From NCBI GenBank assembly GCA_000989955.1, contig LBTE01000001.1, positions 270,615-334,614 on the forward strand: a DNA stretch of 64,000 bases. The letters are read 5' to 3'. Source of the DNA: a candidate division TM6 bacterium GW2011_GWF2_37_49 (GTDB lineage Bacteria > Babelota > Babeliae > Babelales > RVW-14). The notes under the pieces were generated by a model. The model was not told where the DNA came from, made no database searches, and was given only the letters and a program-made list of their open reading frames with translations. Positions 23,074-30,994 of this stretch are shown in pieces. The position numbers were made by a program, and so were the translations under genes. Numbering within the stretch: position 1 is the first letter of the stretch; the number at the start of each line of letters is the position of its first letter.

Positions 23074-24597
23074 ATGCATTCAAAAATTTATTCTGCGACT
23101 ACGGTTGGTATCGATGCTCATTTGGTTGAAGTCGAAGTCGATTTGGCGTTTGGCATGATTCAATTCTGCATTGTTGGATTGCCAGACAAAGCGATAAAAG
23201 AAAGCAAAGACAGAATAAAGGCCGCTCTCAAAAACAGTGGTGTCAGACTCCCAGAACGTGCAATCACAGTTAACCTTGCGCCTGCAACTCTCAAAAAAGA
23301 ACAAATTCTTTTCGACGTGCCAATAGCAATCGCAATTTTGCAAGCCGCCAAACAATTGGATCTTTCTGATGAATTTATTCACGAATCACTGTTTTTAGGA
23401 GAAGTTTCACTTGATGGGCAAATTCGGCCAGTACGAGGCGTTCTTTCAATCGCTCATAGCGCTTCAAATTTTGGCAAAAAAAGATTAATTATCCCAAAAG
23501 CCAATACTCAAGAAGCAAGCCTAATCAAGAATATTGAAATTATTGGAGTAGAGTCGCTGGTCGAACTCATCGCATATTTGCGAGGAGAAAAAAGCATCGA
23601 ACCAATTAATTCAACATTTGACCTGCACCTTGATAAAATACAAAAACACCCACTCGATTTTGAGGACGTAAAAGGGCAACTACAAGCCAAACGTGCTCTG
23701 CAGATTTCCGCTGCAGGCAGACATAATATTTTATTTGTTGGACCTCCAGGCTCAGGCAAAACAATGCTTGCAAAAAGGCTTGCAAGCATATTGCCACCAA
23801 TGTCATTTGATGAGGTTATTCAAACAACTAAACTTTATTCCGTTGCTGGAATGCTTGGCAATAATTCGTTGTTAACACATAGGCCATTCAGAAGTCCACA
23901 TCACACAATATCACAAGCAGGGCTTGTTGGAGGCGGCACGATTCCTCGGCCAGGAGAAATAAGCTTAGCCCACTGCGGAATTTTATTTCTTGATGAGCTT
24001 ACAGAATTTAACCGTTGCACGCTTGAAGTTTTGCGAGAACCTCTAGAAAATCAAAAAGTTTTAATATCAAGAGCGACATGCTCCGTTGAATTTCCATCAT
24101 CATTTTTACTAATAGCAGCATTAAATCCGTGCCCATGCGGATATTTTGGCGATAAAAAGAAGTGTTTATGCAGTCCAACCCAAGTGTCAAAATATTTAAG
24201 CAAACTATCAGGACCACTGCTTGACCGAATAGACCTCCATGTCAACGTTCCGGCAATCAATTACGATGAGCTTAAAAATACGAACTTTGCAATCAAAAGC
24301 TCGTCCGAGATGTACAAAGATGTTGACGCAGCCGTTCAACTGCAAGAAAATAGGCTGCCAGGCCTACGCAACGCATTCATGGCTTCTGATCAAGTTGAAA
24401 AGTATTGTAAACTAAGCAATGAGGCTGAACAAATACTCAAATTAGCCTTTGATCGAATTGGCCTAAGCATGCGTGGATACCATAAAATATTAAAAATTGC
24501 ACGTACAATTGCGGATTTGCAAGCTAGTGATATCATAGATAGATTTCATATCCAGGAGGCAATTTTGTACAGATCTTTGGACCAAAAATTGCAATAA
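23074..24597 (+). CDS. comM: YifB/ComM-family Mg-chelatase-like AAA+ ATPase
   Basis: ComM is a hexameric helicase that promotes branch migration during natural transformation. The 507-residue protein has the N-terminal S5/Lon-like fold (VDLAFGMIQFCIVGLPD, KDRIKAALKNSG) and the AAA+ core with Walker A GPPGSGKTMLAKRLA. GEISLAHCGILFLDELTEF carries Walker B. A cysteine cluster (PCPCGYFGDKKKCLCSP) and a C-terminal SMRGYHKILKIARTIADL complete the family pattern. I start at ATG 23074, not the in-frame TTG at 23068. acpS follows after 13 bp. Confidence 0.92.
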   Translation: MHSKIYSATTVGIDAHLVEVEVDLAFGMIQFCIVGLPDKAIKESKDRIKAALKNSGVRLPERAITVNLAPATLKKEQILFDVPIAIAILQAAKQLDLSDEFIHESLFLGEVSLDGQIRPVRGVLSIAHSASNFGKKRLIIPKANTQEASLIKNIEIIGVESLVELIAYLRGEKSIEPINSTFDLHLDKIQKHPLDFEDVKGQLQAKRALQISAAGRHNILFVGPPGSGKTMLAKRLASILPPMSFDEVIQTTKLYSVAGMLGNNSLLTHRPFRSPHHTISQAGLVGGGTIPRPGEISLAHCGILFLDELTEFNRCTLEVLREPLENQKVLISRATCSVEFPSSFLLIAALNPCPCGYFGDKKKCLCSPTQVSKYLSKLSGPLLDRIDLHVNVPAINYDELKNTNFAIKSSSEMYKDVDAAVQLQENRLPGLRNAFMASDQVEKYCKLSNEAEQILKLAFDRIGLSMRGYHKILKIARTIADLQASDIIDRFHIQEAILYRSLDQKLQ

Positions 24598-24610
24598 AAA
24601 AGGACTTGTC

Positions 24611-25045
24611 ATGATTCTTGGAATTGGCGTCGACATAACACAAAATAGTCGGTTTATATCGTGGCCTGAATACGACAACCAAAGACTACAACACATATTT
24701 TCTGAGCAAGAACTTGAGGCTGTAAAAATCTTAGATTCTCAACAAAAAATACAATTTTTTGCTTCTCGCTTTGCCGCCAAAGAGGCCTTCTTTAAAGCAT
24801 TCAGCTCGGCACTTGTGCGTCTTAAAATTCACGAACAAACTCAGCACGGCTTCGATTTTTTGTTCGCATGCAAACACATTATCATCAAGCAAGGCACATT
24901 CGACATCCCTCAAGTAATCATAGATATTGCAGCCTTCGAAAATAAATTGGGAATTAAAATTACTGAATTTCAAACCGATCTTACAATATCACACGAAAAA
25001 GATTACTCCGTAGCGGTTGTTACAATATCACAACAAGCACTTTAA
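24611..25045 (+). CDS. acpS: Holo-[acyl-carrier-protein] synthase
   Basis: AcpS moves 4'-phosphopantetheine from CoA to acyl carrier protein, activating fatty acid synthesis. The 144-residue protein has both signatures: ILGIGVDITQNSRF at the N-terminus with the Mg-binding Asp, and FFASRFAAKEAFFKAF in the middle with the Glu and Lys. It is slightly longer than typical (about 125). AAAGGA precedes the ATG. It lies between comM and the HerA-like gene with gaps of 13 and 9 bp, so the three probably form an operon. Confidence 0.92.
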   Translation: MILGIGVDITQNSRFISWPEYDNQRLQHIFSEQELEAVKILDSQQKIQFFASRFAAKEAFFKAFSSALVRLKIHEQTQHGFDFLFACKHIIIKQGTFDIPQVIIDIAAFENKLGIKITEFQTDLTISHEKDYSVAVVTISQQAL

Positions 25046-25054
25046 GGGTTATGT

Positions 25055-26653
25055 ATGAAAAGGAAATGTCTTGGTCACATCATTGCAGGCTCGCTAGCCG
25101 AAGGCCTTGCAATGAGGCTTGATTCTACAAGCTCACTTGAAGATGTTAAGACCGGCAAATTTGTCTCGATTGTTGGCCAACAATACACATTTTTTTCACT
25201 AATCACCGACCTTGAGCTGCAAGTCACAAATCCGGACATTCTGCTGTTTCCACCAGAAGAGGACGAACAAATGCTTTCATCTGTTTTGAAAAAACGCGAC
25301 ATTTATGCCAAGGCAAATCTTCGACCAATGCTGATGCTTGATTCTGCTCGACATCACATGCCAGTAAAAACAATACCTTCTCACTTTGCATCGGTTTATG
25401 AGGCCAGCTCACAAGAAGTTGCAGAAATTTTTGGAGATGAGCAAAAGAATAAAAAGTTTTTTAATATCGGCGTTCCTGTCGACATGGACACGCCTGTTTG
25501 CCTTGATCTTGAGCTACTTGTGGAACGATCAAACGGCATTTTTGGCAAAACAGGAACTGGCAAAACTTTTATCACGCGCCTGATTCTTGCAGGATTAATC
25601 AAAAACGAAAAGGCTGTGAATCTTATTTTTGACATGCACAGCGAATACGGATTTCAAGCGCGAAAAGAGGGTCCAGGAGAGTCGTTTGTCAAAGGACTCA
25701 AAACACTTTTTCCTGACAAGGTTGCCATATTTTCGCTTGACCCAGACTCCACACGCCGCCGCGGCTGTACCCCAGATTTTGAGGTATCACTGAGTTATCA
25801 AGACATTCGGGTTGAAGACATTTTAACGCTGCAGGACGAATTAAATTTGCACTCAACGGCATTTGAAGCAGCCTCATTAATCGCAAGTAAATACAAAAAT
25901 AATTGGCTTAAAGTCTTGCTTGAACAAGAAGGTACACTAAAAGAATTTGCTGAAGAGATCGGAGCACACGCTGAATCGGTTGCTGCTTTGTATCGCAAAC
26001 TTAAGCGCATTGAACGGTTTTCATTTATTCGCAATAACCCCACCAGCTTTTCAATAATTGATCGAATGATGGAATACTTGGACCGCGGCATTAATATCGT
26101 CTTGGAGTTTGGCAACCACACGTCTATGCTTTGTTATTTGCTTGTCGCCAACATCATCACACGCCGAATACACGATGAATACGTGGAAAAAACTGAAAGA
26201 TTTTTAGCATCTCAAAAAAAATCTGATGAACCTCATAAGTTAATGATTACGATTGAAGAGGCTCATAAATTTTTGAATCCAAACGCAGCCAAACAAACAA
26301 TATTTGGCATCATTGCTCGAGAAATGCGTAAATACTACGTTTCACTCCTTGTAGTTGACCAGCGCCCATCCGGCATAGACCAAGAAGTGCTATCACAAAT
26401 CGGAACCAAAATTGTCGCACTGCTCAATGATGAAAAAGATATTCAAGCAATTCTGACCGGCGTCAGCAATTCAAGCGGCCTACGCTCAATTTTGGCAACA
26501 TTAGATACAAAAAAGCAAGCGCTGGTTCTAGGACATGCTGTGCCAATGCCGGTTGTCATCAAAACACGTGAATACGACAGCGAGTTCTACAAAATAATGG
26601 GCACGGAAATTAAAGCACATGATATTAGAAAAACAATCGATGAAATTTTTTGA
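25055..26653 (+). CDS. HerA-like hexameric DNA-translocating ATPase (DUF87)
   Basis: HerA-type ATPases are FtsK-related DNA pumps, known in archaea with the nuclease NurA and in bacteria with varied nuclease partners or in defence systems. The 532-residue protein has an N-terminal HAS-barrel-like region (to about 150). Walker A follows at GIFGKTGTGKTFITR. Walker B is MITIEEAHKFL, then SLLVVDQRPSGIDQEVLSQI and a sensor region ending near RSILATLDTKKQ. No nuclease gene is obvious next door, apart from a short possible ORF overlapping its end. AAGGG precedes the ATG. Confidence 0.85.
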   Translation: MKRKCLGHIIAGSLAEGLAMRLDSTSSLEDVKTGKFVSIVGQQYTFFSLITDLELQVTNPDILLFPPEEDEQMLSSVLKKRDIYAKANLRPMLMLDSARHHMPVKTIPSHFASVYEASSQEVAEIFGDEQKNKKFFNIGVPVDMDTPVCLDLELLVERSNGIFGKTGTGKTFITRLILAGLIKNEKAVNLIFDMHSEYGFQARKEGPGESFVKGLKTLFPDKVAIFSLDPDSTRRRGCTPDFEVSLSYQDIRVEDILTLQDELNLHSTAFEAASLIASKYKNNWLKVLLEQEGTLKEFAEEIGAHAESVAALYRKLKRIERFSFIRNNPTSFSIIDRMMEYLDRGINIVLEFGNHTSMLCYLLVANIITRRIHDEYVEKTERFLASQKKSDEPHKLMITIEEAHKFLNPNAAKQTIFGIIAREMRKYYVSLLVVDQRPSGIDQEVLSQIGTKIVALLNDEKDIQAILTGVSNSSGLRSILATLDTKKQALVLGHAVPMPVVIKTREYDSEFYKIMGTEIKAHDIRKTIDEIF

Positions 26654-26762
26654 AAATATTGACCACCTCTCATTCTTTAAATTTGCGTTACAGCCTGAAA
26701 TAATTCAATATCTTCTACAACAAAGCATGTCCCAATCAGGCATTGCGTTACTCAACCTCTGA
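26640..26762 (+). CDS. Possible small ORF overlapping the end of the HerA-like gene
   Basis: A 40-codon frame starts at an ATG inside the last codons of the HerA-like gene (14 bp overlap) and ends at TGA 26760-26762. The product (KFFENIDHLSFFKFALQPEI and so on) has a protein-like composition but no family I know, and no clear SD. It may be a coupled small protein or the stump of a lost partner gene. The rest of the gap to 26901 shows nothing. Confidence 0.3.
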   Translation: MKFFENIDHLSFFKFALQPEIIQYLLQQSMSQSGIALLNL

Positions 26763-26901
26763 ATAATGCTATCAATCCTGTGAGGCCAATCAGTCTAATA
26801 TATGTATTTAACCACCACATCCGGTTGAATTATTTTTAATATATCTGTAATATTTATATTAGTGGTAAAAAATTGCTTTTATTTCTAATTGCCATTTAAG
26901 G

Positions 26902-27786
26902 ATGCTGGTGTATTTGAATAAAAATTTGAGTTCAAGATTTTTATTTTTTTTGCTTTGTTTCAACGTATCTATAAGTTGTGTTACGCAACCTGGTGCTTTG
27001 GAACCTAAGCCTGCGTCCGAAGTAACTGAAGACGCAAAGAGCCTTGCCAATAAACAAAAAAGCAAATCAATTCTAATAAAAAAATTAGCTTATTGTGGTG
27101 GTGCTGCTGCGGCTGCTGCTTTGTTGGGTGGATCGATTGTTGTATTGGCTTGTTCTGGCCAAGGTTCTGGAAATGCTCTTTTATCACAACAAGTTATAAA
27201 TTTTAATAACTCTCCAGACGCCATTGTAGGCAAGTTTGTAACATTGAAAAAAATTAATGAAGAGCATTCACAAGGATATATACAGGCATTTTCAGAAAGC
27301 GTTGCGAAAGAGTACGAGTCGAAAGCTGAGAATTCACTGCTTAATAGCTTGGTCGAGAGTAAAAACGGAAATCGTTTATCGTATTGTATTTTTGAAAATA
27401 CGACAAATACGCTTATTGGTGAAATAAATATTAGAAAAAGCGGTTGGTGTGGTAATTTAGGGAATTGGGTCAATGAACGATATCAAGGCAACGGGTATTA
27501 TCAGGAGGCTTTGGGCCTTGTTGTTCATGAACTTTTTACAACATATAAAAATGTGAAAAACTTCACGGCCCATGTTAGACGAGACAATCATCGCAGCTAC
27601 TATGCCTTAAAAAAATTTGGATTCAAGGAATTTAATGACTTGCCTAAACATATATATAACGAGGCTGACCATACGTTAATATTTACACGAGCAAGTTTTG
27701 AGGAAAAACGCTGGAATTTTGTTCAAGCAGATATTCTTGATCCTAATGCGATTGGTGGTCATAAATTGCGTTGGATTTGGCAGTAG
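26902..27786 (+). CDS. GNAT-type acetyltransferase with lipoprotein-like signal
   Basis: The N-terminus (FLFFLLCFNVSISCVTQ) looks like a lipoprotein signal with the Cys near residue 26. A second hydrophobic, Ala-rich stretch (GGAAAAAALLGGSIVVLAC) follows at about residues 66-84. From about residue 110 on there is a RimJ/RimL-like GNAT domain: NTLIGEINIRKSGWCG, WVNERYQGNGYYQEALGLVV and RRDNHRSYYALKKFGFKEF. Such enzymes normally acetylate protein N-termini or small molecules in the cytosol. The start is uncertain: ATG 26902 overlaps AAGGA, while GTG 26908 or TTG 26914 would be better spaced. Confidence 0.72.
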   Translation: MLVYLNKNLSSRFLFFLLCFNVSISCVTQPGALEPKPASEVTEDAKSLANKQKSKSILIKKLAYCGGAAAAAALLGGSIVVLACSGQGSGNALLSQQVINFNNSPDAIVGKFVTLKKINEEHSQGYIQAFSESVAKEYESKAENSLLNSLVESKNGNRLSYCIFENTTNTLIGEINIRKSGWCGNLGNWVNERYQGNGYYQEALGLVVHELFTTYKNVKNFTAHVRRDNHRSYYALKKFGFKEFNDLPKHIYNEADHTLIFTRASFEEKRWNFVQADILDPNAIGGHKLRWIWQ

Positions 27787-27806
27787 AATTATTTTTGGAT
27801 TAATTT

Positions 27807-27896
27807 TGGTGCCGAGAGCCGGACTCGAACCGGCACGGGCATTTTAGGCCCGAGGGATTTTAAGTCCCTTGCGTCTACCAATTCCGCCATCCCGGC
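27807..27896 (-). tRNA. tRNA-Leu (anticodon TAA)
   Basis: The minus strand folds as a class II tRNA with acceptor GCCGGGA, anticodon loop CTTAAAA, a long variable arm (CGGGCCTAAAATGCCCG), T loop TTCGAGT and encoded ACCA end. Confidence 0.96.
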
Positions 27897-27962
27897 ACAC
27901 AATTTTTAGATTACTTGAGCAAGCCTAATACGAAGTATTAATCAAGTCAAGCGAGTTGTTCT

Positions 27963-28036
27963 TGGAGGCGGCACCCGGAATCGAACCGGGGATCGCGGTT
28001 TTGCAGACCACTGCCTTACCACTTGGCTATGCCGCC
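27963..28036 (-). tRNA. tRNA-Cys (anticodon GCA)
   Basis: The minus strand gives acceptor GGCGGCA, anticodon loop CTGCAAA, T loop TTCGATT, discriminator T and an encoded CCA. It lies just past the miaB stop codon and may be cotranscribed with miaB and tRNA-Leu. Confidence 0.96.
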
Positions 28037-28056
28037 GTGTTTGTGTTTATTTCAAT

Positions 28057-29490
28057 TTAATCTACTAATTTACCAAACAGGTTCACAACACTTGCGTTTT
28101 CAACACATGCATTCGTAAATTTACCAGTCAACGAGGTATGACTATCAACCAGAATTCGAGTATTACCCTCAGTTCTTGCTAAAAGCTTACCATTCTCCAG
28201 CTGTTTTTCAACAAGTATTTTTAAAGTTTTGCCAATCCATGCTTGGTTACGCTCAAGAGAAATTTCCCGCTGCCGTGCCTGCAAATCCATTAATCGCTTT
28301 AATTTCACGCTTTCTGGACAATCGTCTGACATACTAAAAGCCTTTGTGTATTGACGTTTTGAATAAACAAATGAATAAATTTGATCAAATTTAATAACTT
28401 CCATTAATTTGCGAGTTTCAAGATAGTCTTCTTCTGTTTCGCCAGGAAATCCCACAATAATATCTGTTGTTATTGTTAGCCCTTGAAGAGCCATTCTGGC
28501 CCATTCAATTTTTTGTAAAAACTCTTCAGCTGAGTAGTTTCTATTCATTGCTTTTAATATTTTGTTTGAACCTGACTGCAGTGGAAAATGAAGGTACGCA
28601 GTAAGCTTATCTCGATGTTGAGACATGACGTCAAAAAGATCTTGCGTCATGTCTTGCGGATGCGCACTGACAAATCTAACCCAAAAATCTCCGGCCAGAT
28701 CGGCAACTTGTTTCAATAGTTCTGGAAATTTTGCTCTAGTTTCCGGATCTATGTAAGAGTTTACGTTTTGACCCAGCAAATTTATCTCTTTGACACCACG
28801 ATCTAAATCTTTTTTTACCGCCTGCAAAATTTCGGCGAAAGGATAGCTTATTTCACGCCCGCGGGTGAATGGGACAATGCAGTACGCGCAGTATTTATTG
28901 CATCCGGTCATGATATTGATATGCGAACGCAAAAGCAAGTCAGAATCAGATATTTGCTGCGTACCACAAGCATGAATTTTTAAATTTAAATTGCTTATAC
29001 TCTCTTTGTTCAAAATCGGCGCTTGATTTTTTATTTTAGACAAAAAATTCTTTATATCACGCACCTGTTTAATTGACCTTATCTTGGCTATCGGGTTTGC
29101 TTGATGTTTTTGTTTTACCTGCTGAAGATGCAAAACAATCTCTTTTAGATACTCTTGAAGCATTCCGATTTCTTCTCGCGCTCCGTGTACAAAATTAATG
29201 CAGTCAAAGCTTGTATACAGTTCCTGTTTTTTATAGCTGGCTACACAGCCAATAATGCCGATCTTTAGATAAGGTTTGGCCTTTTTTAAATCTGCTAAGC
29301 GACCAATAAACGAAAATAGCTTCTGTTCAGCTTTTTCTCGAACAGCGCAAGTATTTATTATGATCAAATCGGCGTCTGATTCAATGTTTGCCTGGCTACA
29401 CCCAAGCCCAAGCAAAAATTTTGATAGTCCCTCAGAATCAGCAACATTGGCTTGACAGCCATAAACTTTATTAAAAAATTTAATAGTCAT
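28057..29490 (-). CDS. miaB: tRNA-2-methylthio-N6-isopentenyladenosine methylthiotransferase
   Basis: MiaB is a radical-SAM enzyme that adds a methylthio group to i6A37 of tRNAs reading codons that begin with U; tRNA-Leu(TAA) and tRNA-Cys next door are natural substrates. The N-terminal UPF0004 domain has three cluster cysteines (VYGCQANVADSE, INTCAVREKAEQK, GIIGCVASYKK). The radical-SAM motif is TGCNKYCAYCIVPFTRGRE. The C-terminal TRAM region follows SLERNQAWIGKTLKILVE. An insertion of about 50 residues between the two domains (about 110-175) makes it slightly longer than usual at 477. No strong SD is seen. Confidence 0.93.
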   Translation of the reverse strand: MTIKFFNKVYGCQANVADSEGLSKFLLGLGCSQANIESDADLIIINTCAVREKAEQKLFSFIGRLADLKKAKPYLKIGIIGCVASYKKQELYTSFDCINFVHGAREEIGMLQEYLKEIVLHLQQVKQKHQANPIAKIRSIKQVRDIKNFLSKIKNQAPILNKESISNLNLKIHACGTQQISDSDLLLRSHINIMTGCNKYCAYCIVPFTRGREISYPFAEILQAVKKDLDRGVKEINLLGQNVNSYIDPETRAKFPELLKQVADLAGDFWVRFVSAHPQDMTQDLFDVMSQHRDKLTAYLHFPLQSGSNKILKAMNRNYSAEEFLQKIEWARMALQGLTITTDIIVGFPGETEEDYLETRKLMEVIKFDQIYSFVYSKRQYTKAFSMSDDCPESVKLKRLMDLQARQREISLERNQAWIGKTLKILVEKQLENGKLLARTEGNTRILVDSHTSLTGKFTNACVENASVVNLFGKLVD

Positions 29491-29630
29491 TTGTTTATTT
29501 TGCTTTTATTTTAAAATAATTCTAAATTTAGGTTTATCTAGGTTTTTATTATAAATTAATCAAAATTATCCTCAAGTCTGCTTTTAAAAACAGTTTTTAA
29601 TGCTTGGGATGATGTAAAAGAAAGGTTTTT

Positions 29631-30749
29631 ATGGCAATTCAAGCAGGTCTAGTAGGCCTCCCAAACGTAGGAAAATCCACATTATTCAACGCATTGACTG
29701 ATGCGGGTATACCAGCTGAAAACTATCCGTTTTGTACAGTTGATCCCAATATTGCGATAACCAACGTACCAGACGAGCGCCTTGAAAGAATGTCCAAAAT
29801 ATTTAATTCTCAAAAACTTATCCATACTACTGTTAAATTTGTTGATATTGCCGGACTTGTCAGAGGTGCTTCAAATGGTGAAGGGCTTGGAAATCAGTTT
29901 TTATCGCATATCATGGAAGTGGACCTTATTTTACACGTTTTGCGCTGCTTTGAAGATGAAAATGTAACGCACGTCAATAACATGATCAGCCCACTTGATG
30001 ATTTTGAAATCATAACATCAGAGCTTATGCTCAAAGACTTAGAGTCGATAGATAAGCGCCAACAAAAAATTCCCGTTCAACTGAAAAAAGCATCGACTCC
30101 ACAAGAAAAAAAAGATCTTGAACTTGAACAGACTGCACTTGCACAAATTAAGCCTGTTTTGGACCAAGGAAATATAGCCGAAGTTCAACGTTTATACGCA
30201 AAAGCAAAAAGTGATGGAATTGCAATGCTTCCACTGCTTTCTGCTAAAAATTATTTGATCATAGCAAATTTGTCAGAAGACGATTATGTCGGCAATAACT
30301 ATCTTGCAAACAGCTTTTACCAAAGCTTGATTGAAAAATTTGGCCAAGACAAGGTTATTCCGGTTTGCGCAAAAATTGAAGCCGAGCTTGCCCAGATGAG
30401 CGATGAAGACTCTGCTGAAATGCTCAGCTCACTTGGCATCATCGAAAAAGGCCTTGATAATATTATTTATAAAGCCCACTCAAACCTTGGATTGATAACC
30501 TTTTTTACAGTTGGGCCAAAAGAGGCACATGCATGGAGCGTTCGCAAAAATATTAGCGCTCCGCAAGCCGCCGGAGAAATTCACTCCGATCTTGAAAAAG
30601 GCTTCATTTGTGTGGAGGTTTATAATTGTCAGGACATTTTTGAATTTGGCAGCGAAGCCAAATTAAAAACTTTGGGCAAGATTCGTATCGAAGGCAAAGA
30701 ATACGTCATGCAGGATGGTGACGTCATACACGTCCGCTTCAATGTTTAA
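29631..30749 (+). CDS. ychF: Redox-regulated ATPase YchF (Obg-like)
   Basis: YchF is a ribosome-associated P-loop protein of the Obg family that prefers ATP. The 372-residue protein has GLPNVGKSTLFNALT at the N-terminus, ENYPFCTVDPNI, DIAGLVRGASNGEGLGNQFL and IANLSEDDY. In the last of these the NKxD motif is replaced, as expected for ATP preference. The C-terminal TGS-like domain ends KEYVMQDGDVIHVRFNV. The SD is GAAAGG. It stands alone on the plus strand. Confidence 0.95.
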   Translation: MAIQAGLVGLPNVGKSTLFNALTDAGIPAENYPFCTVDPNIAITNVPDERLERMSKIFNSQKLIHTTVKFVDIAGLVRGASNGEGLGNQFLSHIMEVDLILHVLRCFEDENVTHVNNMISPLDDFEIITSELMLKDLESIDKRQQKIPVQLKKASTPQEKKDLELEQTALAQIKPVLDQGNIAEVQRLYAKAKSDGIAMLPLLSAKNYLIIANLSEDDYVGNNYLANSFYQSLIEKFGQDKVIPVCAKIEAELAQMSDEDSAEMLSSLGIIEKGLDNIIYKAHSNLGLITFFTVGPKEAHAWSVRKNISAPQAAGEIHSDLEKGFICVEVYNCQDIFEFGSEAKLKTLGKIRIEGKEYVMQDGDVIHVRFNV

Positions 30750-30788
30750 TTAATACCATTGTTAACATCTATCAAATCTTGCTCTATC

Positions 30789-30988
30789 TCAAAACATGCA
30801 TTGGTAGATTGATACATCAACTATAGCTTCTCGCATGCGGCTATTCATCGGAGCTGCAAAGAAAATGATGAATTTTTGCACCCCGCCAGCAGCGTTCGAT
30901 TGGATGGGGCTTGCCGAATTAAAATTTTCAAAATAAGGAAAAATGCCCCTGTCGTTTACAGCCAGCTTCCAATCGTAGATTTGCAAAG
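30789..30988 (+). repeat. Dispersed intergenic repeat, copy 5 (long form)
   Basis: This is a nearly full-length relative of 18315-18506. It lies between the convergent ends of ychF and the macro-like gene, and fills almost the whole 245 bp gap. Confidence 0.85.
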
Positions 30989-30994
30989 CCTTCA

